From assembly GCA_040391605.1 (NCBI GenBank), contig JBEBXK010000012.1, forward strand, positions 40,162-104,161: 64,000 nucleotides of DNA, in the 5' to 3' direction. Of this stretch, positions 49,112-57,756 are shown piece after piece. The notes beneath the pieces are model-generated. The model saw only the letters and a list, made by a program, of their open reading frames with translations, was not told the origin of the DNA and ran no database searches. Numbering within the stretch: the stretch's first letter is position 1; the number at the start of each line of letters is the position of its first letter. A program made the position numbers and the translations under genes. Origin of the DNA: Vulgatibacter incomptus_A. GTDB lineage: Bacteria > Myxococcota > Myxococcia > Myxococcales > Vulgatibacteraceae.

Positions 49112-50599
49112 TCAGGGGAACTGCGGGACGCCGAACTTGCCGATGGCGCGGGTGAGCTGGAGCGAGGCCACCTGGACGTTGAGCTCGTTGGTCACCGCGG
49201 AGACCCGCGAGGCGAAGCGCGCGTTGTAGGCGTCTACGACGTCGAGGTAGGTGGCCGCGCCGGCGTCGTATTGCGACCGGACCAGATCGGCGTTCTCGTT
49301 GGCCAGCCGCACCTGCTCCTCGGCCTTGATCAGATTGGCCTGGGCGCTCTCGAGATCCAGGAGGGTGGTCTGGACCTCCTGGAGGACGGTGCGCTTCAGG
49401 CTGAGGTTCTGGGCCTCGGCCACCCGCCGCTGCGAGCGGGCGTCGCGCAGGTTTGCGTAGCGGGTGCCGCCGTCGAAGATGTTCAGCGAGGCGGTGAGGG
49501 TGATGAGCCAGCTCGTGTCGGTGCCGGTGAAGCCCGTGACGTTGGCCCATTGGAACTGGCCCTGGGCGGCGATCACCGGGGCGAACTGCCAGTAATTCGA
49601 TTGGACGCTGCGCCGGGCGATCTCGATGGCGGTGCGGCTGGCGGCGAGATCCTTGCGGTTCTCGAGGCCCACCTCGAGGAGCTGGTCGATGCTCCCCTCC
49701 GGCGCGACCACAGGGGGCGGCGGCGAAACGTCGAAGGCCTCGGAGACGCCGGTGAGCTGCTGGAGCGCGAGCTTGGTGGCGACGTAGGCGTTCTGCGCCC
49801 GCACCAGATCCTGCTCGGCCTGCATCCGCGACACCCCCGCTCGCAGGAAGTTCACCTTCGGCACCTGGCCGGCCTCGAACTGCGCCTGGGATACCCGCTC
49901 CTGTTCCCGCTGGACCTGGACCTGGGCGTAGGAGACCTCGATCAGCCGCCGGCTCGCCACCGCCCCGTAGTAGGCCTGGGAGATCCCCAGGATCAGCTCG
50001 TTGCGAGCGAAGGTGGTGTTCTGTTCGGTGAGCGTGACGCCCTCGTTCGCTGCGGCGATCCCGTAGTAGGCCGGCATCAGCAGCAGGGGCATCGACGCGG
50101 TGGCGACCGCGCCCCATTGCTCGAGCTTCTGGATCTGCAGGGGCAAGGTCTCCACCGGCACGAAGATCGACGCGCCCTCCGGCGTCACCTGCTCCCGCAG
50201 GCCGGCCTCGAAGTTAGGGAAGTTGATCGCGGCTGCGTTGGAATTGCGGGTGTAGGCCACGGCTGCGCTCACCTGGGGCAAGATGGTCGCCCACGCCCGG
50301 GTCACGTTGGCGTTGGCCTGCACCACGCGCTCGCGCAGCACCACCAGGTCCTGGTTGCCGCCTGAAGCCTCGGCGCGCTGGAGCAGCTCGTTCAGGGTGA
50401 GCACACCGGCCCCCGCGTCGGGGATCACCTCGGCGGGGGTCTCGCCGATGTCGAGGTTGGGCAGCCCGCTCGGCTCCATGGGAGCGGTGCCGGGATCCTG
50501 ATTCCCAACCTGGGAGGGAGGCGTGCCCGCCGCCTCCTGTGCGAGGAGCGGAGCCGGAGCGAAGAGGAGCGGGAGGACGAGGAGGCGAACGGGGTTCAT
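49112..50599 (-). CDS. TolC-family outer-membrane efflux channel
   Basis: A 495-residue exported protein: signal MNPVRLLVLPLLFAPAPLLA, a Pro/Gly-rich linker, then two long-helix repeats typical of the OEP family (LNELLQRAEASGGNQDLVVLR and the second repeat with EVGLENRKDLAASRTAIEIA). There are heptad-rich helices and barrel-forming ends (SWLITLTASLNIFDGG; YLDVVDAYNARFASR). It forms the exit duct for the RND pump encoded upstream. The start at 50599 has only a weak AAGAAG site; the RND gene ends 96 bp before it on the same strand. Confidence 0.9.
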   Translation of the reverse strand: MNPVRLLVLPLLFAPAPLLAQEAAGTPPSQVGNQDPGTAPMEPSGLPNLDIGETPAEVIPDAGAGVLTLNELLQRAEASGGNQDLVVLRERVVQANANVTRAWATILPQVSAAVAYTRNSNAAAINFPNFEAGLREQVTPEGASIFVPVETLPLQIQKLEQWGAVATASMPLLLMPAYYGIAAANEGVTLTEQNTTFARNELILGISQAYYGAVASRRLIEVSYAQVQVQREQERVSQAQFEAGQVPKVNFLRAGVSRMQAEQDLVRAQNAYVATKLALQQLTGVSEAFDVSPPPPVVAPEGSIDQLLEVGLENRKDLAASRTAIEIARRSVQSNYWQFAPVIAAQGQFQWANVTGFTGTDTSWLITLTASLNIFDGGTRYANLRDARSQRRVAEAQNLSLKRTVLQEVQTTLLDLESAQANLIKAEEQVRLANENADLVRSQYDAGAATYLDVVDAYNARFASRVSAVTNELNVQVASLQLTRAIGKFGVPQFP

Positions 50600-50695
50600 C
50601 GGGAGCTTCTTTCGTTTTTGCGACGCCGCGATGCGGTTGGGGCGATGAGAGGTGCCGGGCCCCCTGTACCGACGCATCGGCGAAGGGGCCCGCGT

Positions 50696-53600
50696 TCAGG
50701 CCGCGAGATCCTGCGAGGCGGCCGCGCGATCGGATCGCTTCATGAGCCTGGAGAGCCTCGTCTTCATGCCGTCGAAGAGCGAGTAGACCACCGGCACCAC
50801 TCCGAGTGTCAGGAACGTCGAGGTGATCAGGCCGCCAATGATCGCGATGGCCATGCCGTTGCGCGATTCGGCGCCGTCGCCGCTGGCGATGGCCGGCGGG
50901 ATCATGCCGAAGATCATCGCGAGGGTGGTCATGAGGATCGGCCGCAGCCGGATCGGCCCCGCCTCCATCAGCGCGTCGAAGGTGCTCTTGCCTCTGGCGC
51001 GCAGCTGATTGGTGAAGTCCACCAGGAGGATGCCGTTCTTCGTCACCAACCCCATCAGCATGATCATGCCGATCATGGAGAACATGGAGAGGAACTCGCC
51101 GAAGATCAGCAGGCCGCCCAGCGCGCCGATGACGGCGAAGGGCAGCGCCATCATGATGGTCAGCGGATCCAGGAGGCTCTCGAACTGCGCCGCGAGGATC
51201 ATGTAGACGAGGATGATCCCGAGGAGCAGCGCCGTGAGGAAGGCGAGGGCGGTCTTGCCCAGCTCCTTCGCCTGGCCGTCGAAGTCGGTGATCACCGTGC
51301 GGGGCAGCTCCTTCTCGGCGAAGTCGGTGAGGAAGCTCATGCCCTCGCTGAGGCCGTAGCCGTCCGCGAGGTTGGCGAGGATCGTGATCTGCCGCTCGCG
51401 GGCCTGCCGCTCGATCTGGGTGGGCCCTTCGCCCGGGCGGATCTCTGCGATGTTGCGCAGCTCGACGAGCTGACCGGAGCCGCTGCGGATCGCCAACGCG
51501 CCGAGCTTGCCCTCGTCGGCCAGCACATCCGGCGGCAGCGCGATGGTGATCTCGTAGGTCTTTCCGCCATCGCGATACTCCGCCACCTTGTCGCCGCCGA
51601 GGAAGCTGCGCAGGGCCTGGCCCACGCTGGCCGCCGGGATCCCGAGCGCCGCCGCGCGATCCCGATCGAGGATCACGTCGAGCTGCGGCTTGCCGATGCG
51701 GTGGGTGGTGTCGACGTCCACGAACATCGGATCCTGCAGCAACGCGTTCTGCACCTTCTCTGCGGACGCCACCACCTCGTCCCAGTCGATCCCGCGGAGG
51801 TTGAACTGGATGTTCTGGCTCCTGCCGCCGCCGATGGAGCTGTAGTCCTGCACGGTCACCAGGGAGTCCGCGGCGTGTACCAGATTCTCACGGACGTATT
51901 GCTTGGCCTGCTCCTGGTTGAAGTCGCGCTGGGAGATGGGGACGAGGTTCACCAGGAGCTCGCCCTTGTTCACCATCTCCTGGGCGTCGCCGCCCACCGA
52001 GCCGAAGACGCTCTCCACCCCGGGCATCTTCCAGACCTGGGCCTCCATGTCGCGGATCGTCCGCTGGGTGGCGTCCAGGTTGGAGCCGATGGGCAGCTCG
52101 ACCTCCACCTTGAACATGCCCATATCCGACGGCGGGATGAAGGTGGCCTTGATGAAGCCGGCCATCCCCAGGGTCGCGACCAGCACCACCACCGCGCCGG
52201 CCACCACCAGCGCACGGTGGTTCAGCATGTAGGCCAGCGCGTGCCGATAGAAGGTCTCGATGCCGACCAGCACCCGCTCGACCCCGCGGGAGAGCCGGCC
52301 GGGCTCGCGCTGCGGCTTCAGGAGCTGCGCCGAGAGCATCGGCGTGAGGGTCAGCGAGACCGCGAAGGAGATGGCCACCGCCACCGCCACCGTGACGCCG
52401 AATTGGTAGAAGAACTGACCCACCATTCCGTCCATGAAGGCCACCGGGATGAAGACCGCGACGATGGAGAGGGTTACCGCGAAGACCGCCAGGGCGATCT
52501 CCTTGGTGCCCTCGAGGGCGGCCTTGAAGGGCGACGCGCCCTCCTCCATATGCCGGACGATGTTCTCGATCACCACGATGGCGTCGTCGATCAGCAGGCC
52601 GATCGAGAGGGTGAGCGCCAGCATCGTCACGTTGTTGAAGGTGAAGCCCAACGCCTGGATCACGGCGAAGGTGCCGATCACCGAGGTCGGCAGCGCCAGC
52701 GCGGTGATGAAGGTCGAGCGTCCATTTCGCAGGAAGACGAGGACGATGAAGATCGCCAGGAAGCCGCCGACCAGCAGATCCTCCTGCACCGAGTGGATCG
52801 AGCTGCGGATGAACTTGGCGCCGTCGTTCACCATCCGGAGATGGAGGCCGTCAGGGAGCCTGGACTCCACGTCGGCGAGCGAGTCCTTCACCGCCTCGGC
52901 CACCGCCACGGTGTTCGCGCCGGACTGCTTGAGGATCACGAGGGCCACGGCGCTCTCGCCGTTGAAGGTCGAGGCCGAGCGCGCCTCCTTCGGGCCGTCG
53001 ATCACGTTGGCGACGTCCTGGATCCGCACCGTGCCGGCCACCGGCGCCGGGATGATCAGGTTGCGGACCTCATCGACGCTCTTCACCTGAGAGGTGAGCT
53101 TGACGGTGCGCTCCCTGCCGACCTCGTTGGTGCGTCCGCCGGGGACGTCGAGGTTCTGCGCGTTCAGCGCTGTGGCCACGTCGGTGACGGAGAGTCCATG
53201 GCCGCGGAGGCGGTCCGGATTCACCTCTACCCGGATCTCGCGCTCCCGACCGCCGACCAGGGTGATCGAGCCCACGCCCTGCTGCTGCTGCAGCATGGGC
53301 TTGACCTCGTCGTCGGCGATCCGGGTGAGCTCCTCGATGGGCATGGGCCCGGAGAGGGCCAGGGTCATGATCGGCGCCGCGCCGATGTCGAACTTCTCCA
53401 CCACCGGCGTCTCGATCTCCGGCGGCAGGATCGAGAGCTGCGATTGGACCTTGTCGCGGACCTCCTGCGCCGCCACGTCCACCGACTTGCCCAGCTCGAA
53501 TTGGACGATGATCTGGGTGACGCTCTCGACGTTGATCGACTTGAGGGTCTCGAGGCCCGAGAGGGTGTTGATCACCTCCTCGAGCGGATCGGCGACGTCG

Positions 53601-53782
53601 CGCTCCATGCTCTCGGGGTCCGCGCCGGGCCGAAGCACCGTCACGGTCACCACCGGGAACTCCACGTCGGGCATCTGATCGACGCCGATCTTCGGGTACG
53701 CGAAGAGGCCGAAGACCACCACCGCCAGGATCAGCATCGAGGTGAAGACCGGGCGGGTGATCAGAGTCTTGATGGGATCCAT
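50696..53782 (-). CDS. RND multidrug efflux permease (HAE-1/HME-like)
   Basis: A 1028-residue inner-membrane pump with 12 transmembrane segments and two large periplasmic loops. It starts MDPIKTLITRPVFTSMLILA. TM4 has LALTLSIGLLIDDAIVVIENI, where the two aspartates are the proton-relay pair of AcrB-type pumps. The second-half signature FEFGVTVAVAVAISFAVSLTLTPML-like block and the final PIRLRPILMTTLAMIFGMIPPA are present. Substrates may be drugs, lipophiles or solvents. It is the middle gene of the MFP-RND-TolC operon controlled by the TetR protein at 55.1 kb. Confidence 0.93.
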   Translation of the reverse strand: MDPIKTLITRPVFTSMLILAVVVFGLFAYPKIGVDQMPDVEFPVVTVTVLRPGADPESMERDVADPLEEVINTLSGLETLKSINVESVTQIIVQFELGKSVDVAAQEVRDKVQSQLSILPPEIETPVVEKFDIGAAPIMTLALSGPMPIEELTRIADDEVKPMLQQQQGVGSITLVGGREREIRVEVNPDRLRGHGLSVTDVATALNAQNLDVPGGRTNEVGRERTVKLTSQVKSVDEVRNLIIPAPVAGTVRIQDVANVIDGPKEARSASTFNGESAVALVILKQSGANTVAVAEAVKDSLADVESRLPDGLHLRMVNDGAKFIRSSIHSVQEDLLVGGFLAIFIVLVFLRNGRSTFITALALPTSVIGTFAVIQALGFTFNNVTMLALTLSIGLLIDDAIVVIENIVRHMEEGASPFKAALEGTKEIALAVFAVTLSIVAVFIPVAFMDGMVGQFFYQFGVTVAVAVAISFAVSLTLTPMLSAQLLKPQREPGRLSRGVERVLVGIETFYRHALAYMLNHRALVVAGAVVVLVATLGMAGFIKATFIPPSDMGMFKVEVELPIGSNLDATQRTIRDMEAQVWKMPGVESVFGSVGGDAQEMVNKGELLVNLVPISQRDFNQEQAKQYVRENLVHAADSLVTVQDYSSIGGGRSQNIQFNLRGIDWDEVVASAEKVQNALLQDPMFVDVDTTHRIGKPQLDVILDRDRAAALGIPAASVGQALRSFLGGDKVAEYRDGGKTYEITIALPPDVLADEGKLGALAIRSGSGQLVELRNIAEIRPGEGPTQIERQARERQITILANLADGYGLSEGMSFLTDFAEKELPRTVITDFDGQAKELGKTALAFLTALLLGIILVYMILAAQFESLLDPLTIMMALPFAVIGALGGLLIFGEFLSMFSMIGMIMLMGLVTKNGILLVDFTNQLRARGKSTFDALMEAGPIRLRPILMTTLAMIFGMIPPAIASGDGAESRNGMAIAIIGGLITSTFLTLGVVPVVYSLFDGMKTRLSRLMKRSDRAAASQDLAA

Positions 53783-53851
53783 TGTCTCGTTCCGTAGGCG
53801 TGCGCGCCCGACGACCGCTCCTGATACAAGGGGCCGTCGGAGCAGTCGCCG

Positions 53852-54955
53852 CTAGCGAAGCACCTGCACCTGCATGCCGTTTGCGAACTTCCCGCTGCCG
53901 TCCTGGATCACCTGCTCGCTGCCGTCGAGGCCGCTGGTGACCCGGACCACGCCGGGGGAGAGGGTCTCCGCCTGTACCTGCCGCTGCGCGACGGCGCCGG
54001 CGTCGACGACCCATACGAATTTCTTTTCGCCGTCGCGGGCCACGGCCTGGGCAGGGAGGAAGAGCCCCTCCAACGCCTCGCCCTTGCTGAAGTCCACCTC
54101 GACGATGGCGTGGGGGCGCATGGCCGCCGTGCGATCGCCGACCAGATCGGCGCGGACCTCCACGGTGCGGCTGGCGGGATCCACCACCGTCCCCACCACG
54201 CGGACCTTGGCCTCGAAGGGCGCGCCCGAGGGGCTGAGCTGGCCGCTCACCATCGTCCCCTCGCGGATCCCGCCGATCACCGTCTCCGGTACCGGCAGCA
54301 CCACCTCCAGATGATCCACGTCCACGATCGAGAAGATCGGGGTGGCCGGCATCATCGCTACGTACTCGCCGACGTTATGGAGCCGCGCGGTGACCGTCCC
54401 GTCGAAGGGGGCCCGAAGGGTGTGGTCATAGAGCGCCTTGCGCGCCGCCTTCAATCCGGCGGCGGCCTGCTTCTCCCCGGCCTCGGCCTGCTTGAAGGCC
54501 GCCTCCGCCCGATCGAGCCCCGCCTGGGCGAGGCCGCCGGACTGGCGGAGCACCTGCGAGCGCTCGAGCTCCTGCCGCGCCGAGACCAGACCGGCCTCGG
54601 CCATCGCGTGGGCGGCCTGGGCCTGGGATACGGCGATGGAGGCGTTGGAGGCGTCGAGCCGCGCCATGGGCTGGTCCTTGCGGACCTTGTCGCCCACGTC
54701 CACCAGCAGCTCCGCGATCGATCCGCTGATCTTGGCGCTGGCCATGGCCTCATTCCTGGCGAAGAGGCTGCCGGTCGCCTTCACGAGCTGCCCGTCGAGC
54801 TGCGTCTGGGGGGTGACCACCCGGACGCCAAGGGCCGCGTCGCCGCCGGAGGGCGCGGGGAGGGAGGCCTTGGCCTCTCCATTGGCACAGCCGGCCAGGC
54901 CCGCGCCGAGGAGAGATGCCACCAGGAGTGATGGGAGGAAGCTGGAGAGCCGCAT
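53852..54955 (-). CDS. RND efflux membrane-fusion (periplasmic adaptor) lipoprotein
   Basis: A 367-residue AcrA-type adaptor linking the RND pump to TolC. Signal MRLSSFLPSLLVASLLGAGL with lipobox LAGC; lipoyl-like halves (ISGSIAELLVDVGDKVRKDQ and LRAPFDGTVTARLHNVGEYV) flank a helical hairpin (about 95-160, Ala/Glu/Gln-rich heptads); then the beta-barrel and membrane-proximal domains. ATG at 54955 is preferred, with AGGTGA five bases upstream, over GTG at 54964. First gene of the efflux operon; a promoter and palindromic operator lie immediately upstream. Confidence 0.92.
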   Translation of the reverse strand: MRLSSFLPSLLVASLLGAGLAGCANGEAKASLPAPSGGDAALGVRVVTPQTQLDGQLVKATGSLFARNEAMASAKISGSIAELLVDVGDKVRKDQPMARLDASNASIAVSQAQAAHAMAEAGLVSARQELERSQVLRQSGGLAQAGLDRAEAAFKQAEAGEKQAAAGLKAARKALYDHTLRAPFDGTVTARLHNVGEYVAMMPATPIFSIVDVDHLEVVLPVPETVIGGIREGTMVSGQLSPSGAPFEAKVRVVGTVVDPASRTVEVRADLVGDRTAAMRPHAIVEVDFSKGEALEGLFLPAQAVARDGEKKFVWVVDAGAVAQRQVQAETLSPGVVRVTSGLDGSEQVIQDGSGKFANGMQVQVLR

Positions 54956-54985
54956 TGCTATCACCTGCCAAGAACTGCCGAATGA

Positions 54986-55039
54986 GCGTTCGGCCTAAGC
55001 GAACGCGCGTTATATTCTGAACGACCACGTCGTTGTCAA
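54986..55039 (-). promoter_or_regulatory. Promoter and palindromic operator of the efflux operon
   Basis: Minus strand: TTGACA (55039-55034) with a 17-bp spacer to AATATA (55016-55011); TATAAC two bases further is an alternative -10. Overlapping the expected start of transcription is a perfect palindrome, GCGTTCG-N7-CGAACGC (54986-55006). Additional GAACG half-sites lie at 55019-55023. The same CGTTC/GAACG half-sites occur at the TetR gene, so TetR repression is likely. Confidence 0.7.
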
Positions 55040-55073
55040 GATCGATTGGTGTGGAAACTGCCCGGTCGCAGAC

Positions 55074-55703
55074 TCACTTCGGATCGCTGGTCCCCGATCC
55101 CCTTTTTCCACGGATCCCGTGTTGAATCAGGTCCATCACGACCGGCAGGCCCTCCTCGATGGGCCCGGGGTTGGGCTTGGCCATCCAATCCACGAAGAAG
55201 GCGAAGGTGACCCCGGTGATCAGGAGCGCCACGTCGCGATGCCTCCGGCCTCCCAGATCCTCCGAGGTCGCGTGCTCCTCCAGGAATCGCATGAAGGCGC
55301 CAACCCGCCACTCGAAGGGATTGTGCCCCTCCGCCATGCAGCGCTCAGGGTGGCTGGCGGTGCCCAGATGCAGCACCGCGAAGAGATCGGAGCGCCGGCT
55401 GGCGATGGCCGCGTGGCGTTGGAAGAGCAGGTCGAGCTTTTGGTGGAAGCTGAGTCCCGCTGGGAATGGAGCGTCGAAGACCCCGCCCACCTCCTCGCGG
55501 ATCAGCTTCTGGAGCTCGTTGACGATCTCCTCCTTGCTCGCGAAATAGCTATAGAGCGAGGCGGCGGTGTAGCCGGCCTCCTTCGCGATGTCCTGCATCG
55601 TCGCTGCCTTGAACCCGTTGTGCACGAAGGCGCGGGCCGCTGCCTCCAGGATGTCCTGGCGGGTGCGGGCGATCTCGCGAGCGCGGCGGGGGGTTGGCTT
55701 CAT
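55074..55703 (-). CDS. TetR-family repressor of the RND efflux operon
   Basis: A 209-residue regulator. The N-terminal TetR helix-turn-helix (about 12-58) reads RQDILEAAARAFVHNGFKAA, TMQDIAKEAGYTAASLYSYF, the family consensus. The C-terminal ligand domain (about 70-190) is diverged, so the inducer cannot be predicted. It lies upstream of the MFP gene on the same strand, 118 bp away, with separate promoters. Its own start is preceded by a 10-bp inverted repeat containing the same half-sites as the efflux operator, implying autoregulation. The start is the ATG at 55703 (MKPTPRRAREIARTR). Confidence 0.92.
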   Translation of the reverse strand: MKPTPRRAREIARTRQDILEAAARAFVHNGFKAATMQDIAKEAGYTAASLYSYFASKEEIVNELQKLIREEVGGVFDAPFPAGLSFHQKLDLLFQRHAAIASRRSDLFAVLHLGTASHPERCMAEGHNPFEWRVGAFMRFLEEHATSEDLGGRRHRDVALLITGVTFAFFVDWMAKPNPGPIEEGLPVVMDLIQHGIRGKRGSGTSDPK

Positions 55704-55706
55704 CGA

Positions 55707-55734
55707 ATCCTCGTTCAGAAAGTCGAACGAGGAT
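55707..55734 (-). promoter_or_regulatory. Autoregulatory operator of the TetR gene
   Basis: ATCCTCGTTC (55707-55716) and GAACGAGGAT (55725-55734) are a perfect 10-bp inverted repeat with an 8-base spacer, four bases upstream of the TetR start codon. The inner CGTTC/GAACG matches the efflux-operon operator. Confidence 0.65.
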
Positions 55735-55867
55735 GTAAACCTCTACGGCCCCGTCGTCAAGTCGGCCGATCGGACAGATGCAAACCCGCTCGCCAGGCGT
55801 GAGGCGGCGGTTCGGAGCTCGCGCTCCGGCGTCGAGAGAGCGTCCCCGGCAGGGCGATGCGAGGACC

Positions 55868-56953
55868 TCAGAGCAGCCGACGATCACCGCGGGCCGCCAG
55901 CGCATCCACCACCAGACGCACCTCCTGGCTCCGATCCCTGGGGCAGATCAGCAGCGCGTCGCCGGTGTCCACCACCACCAGATCCGAGCAGCCGATCAGG
56001 GCCACCGGCTTCTGACGATGCCCTACTACCACGTTGTTGGCCGCGTCGAAGAAGAGCACGTCACCGTCGACGACATTGCCCTCGGCGTCCGCCTCGCGCA
56101 CCTCGTGGAGAGAGGCGAAGGAGCCGAGATCCGACCAGCCGAAGGACGCGGGGATCACGGCGAGATCGTCGGCCTTCTCCATCACCGCGAAGTCGATGGA
56201 GATCGAGGGGATCGTCGGGAACCACTGTGCCAGCGCGCTGGCGAAGGTACGCTTCCCTACCGTGGGCGCGATCTTCTCCAGCGCGTCGGCGCAGGCGGGC
56301 AGATGCGTCCGCAGCTCCTCCAACATCCGATCCGCCCGGAAGACGAACATCCCGGCGTTCCAGAGGTAGTCGCCTGCCCGCAGATAGCCCTCCGCCCTCT
56401 CGCGGTCCGGCTTCTCCACGAAGGCGAGGACCTCCCGAGCGCGGCCCCCCGCCGGATGAGCGCCGCCTCGGCGGATGTAGCCGAAGCCGGTCTCGGGGCG
56501 GCTGGGCTCGAGGCCGATGGTGACCAGCGGCCCCTGGGCGGCGACCTCGGCGGCGGCGAGGAGGGCGGCGTGGAAGGCGGGGCGATCCAGGACCGCATGA
56601 TCGGAGGGGAGCACCACCACGATCCCCTCGGGATCGCGGGCCGCCACCACCGTCGCCGCCAGACCGATGGCCGCCGCCGTGTTCCGGGCCAGCGGCTCCA
56701 CCAGCAGCCCATCCGCCGCCTCGACCGGGAGGGCCCGGCGCACGCTGGCGGCGTGGGCCCTGCCGCAGACCGTGATCACGTCGGCCGGATCGCAGATCCC
56801 CTCGAGGCGTGCGACGGTCTCCGCGATCAGCGGCCGCTCGGATGCCAAGGGCAGTAGCTGCTTGGGGCGCTTCTGCCGGGAGAGCGGCCAGAAGCGGGTG
56901 CCGCTCCCTCCCGCCAGGATCACGGGATGCAATCTGGGATGTGTCGTCTTCAT
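55868..56953 (-). CDS. manC: Mannose-1-phosphate guanylyltransferase (GDP-mannose pyrophosphorylase)
   Basis: Makes GDP-mannose from mannose-1-phosphate and GTP. The 361-residue product has the pyrophosphorylase signature LAGGSGTRFWPLSR (13-26) with KRPKQLLPL, NTAAAIGLAA, VLPSDH, GYIRRGG and FVEKPD, plus WNAGMFVF and SISIDFAVMEK. It is a single-domain GMP enzyme lacking the isomerase half of bifunctional AlgA. The ATG at 56953 is preferred over an in-frame GTG at 56971; AGAGG lies nine bases upstream. With the phosphohexomutase at 47.5 kb it could supply mannose for surface polysaccharide. Confidence 0.92.
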   Translation of the reverse strand: MKTTHPRLHPVILAGGSGTRFWPLSRQKRPKQLLPLASERPLIAETVARLEGICDPADVITVCGRAHAASVRRALPVEAADGLLVEPLARNTAAAIGLAATVVAARDPEGIVVVLPSDHAVLDRPAFHAALLAAAEVAAQGPLVTIGLEPSRPETGFGYIRRGGAHPAGGRAREVLAFVEKPDRERAEGYLRAGDYLWNAGMFVFRADRMLEELRTHLPACADALEKIAPTVGKRTFASALAQWFPTIPSISIDFAVMEKADDLAVIPASFGWSDLGSFASLHEVREADAEGNVVDGDVLFFDAANNVVVGHRQKPVALIGCSDLVVVDTGDALLICPRDRSQEVRLVVDALAARGDRRLL

Positions 56954-57135
56954 CGCTCTGGGCCTCTTCACGCGGCTATCCGGCGCTCCGGCCTCGGCGC
57001 GCGCGGCGCCATCCTACGCGAAGCCCCGTCCCGGCGCGGCGGCGGGACTCCCATGGTCGATGATCATTCTCCGGCGCGCCTCGCCTGGGTGCAGCCTCGC
57101 CGCCCGGCGTGCTCGCACGGCCCTGGCGGAGGAGG

Positions 57136-57756
57136 TCACCAACGCACCTTATCCCACGGGACCTCGCCGCTGGGGATCAGCGGCCTGCCGAGTTGGAGCT
57201 CGAGGAGCTGCCGGAGCATGCGGGCGGTGACGCCCCAGATCACCTCCTCGCCCACGTCGAAGAAGTTCACCGGCCGCGACCGCCCCGCCTCGGCGACGCG
57301 CAGCGTCCCCGGCGCCACCAGCCTGGCGATGGGCACCCGCAGGATCGCGGCGACCTCACCGGGATCCGGCCGCAGCGCCACGGGCCAGGCGAGCTTCGCG
57401 ACGAAGGGGGAGATCTGATAGCCGGTGATGGTGGCGTAGCGATCGAGGCGTCCCAGGACCTCGACCTCGGCCGGCTCGATCCCCACCTCCTCCGTCGTCT
57501 CACGCAGGGCACAGGCGAGGTCGTCCTCCCCCGGATCGCGGCCGCCGCCGGGGAAGGCGATCTGCCCCGCGTGCTTGCCCAGATGATCGCTGCGGCGGAC
57601 GAAGAGGATCTCCGCCTCGCCGCGCTCTTCCAGGATCGGCACGAGCACCGAGGCCGGCCGCAGCGGCCCCTCCAGGGCGCCGGGATCGGAGAGCTCTCCC
57701 ACGTCGCGATTCGCCAGGGCGGCGCGGATGGCCGTGAGCGCTCCGACCTCCCTCAC
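57136..57756 (-). CDS. Nudix hydrolase, CoA pyrophosphatase type
   Basis: A 206-residue Nudix enzyme. The Nudix box GGGRDPGEDDLACALRETTE continuing EVGI (70-93) has the REUxEE glutamates. Immediately before it, LFVRRSDHLGKHAGQIAFPG matches the UPF0035 motif specific to CoA pyrophosphatases (NudL/PCD1-like), which split CoA into phosphopantetheine and 3',5'-ADP. GTG at 57756 is chosen: GAGGAG lies seven bases upstream and the codon overlaps the uppP stop (GTGA), so translation is probably coupled to uppP. Confidence 0.9.
   Translation of the reverse strand: MREVGALTAIRAALANRDVGELSDPGALEGPLRPASVLVPILEERGEAEILFVRRSDHLGKHAGQIAFPGGGRDPGEDDLACALRETTEEVGIEPAEVEVLGRLDRYATITGYQISPFVAKLAWPVALRPDPGEVAAILRVPIARLVAPGTLRVAEAGRSRPVNFFDVGEEVIWGVTARMLRQLLELQLGRPLIPSGEVPWDKVRW

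Noticed and set aside
50618..53797. Plus-strand open frame of over 1000 codons opposite the RND pump
   Set aside because: Shadow of the pump gene; the product is Asp/Glu/His/Arg-rich nonsense.
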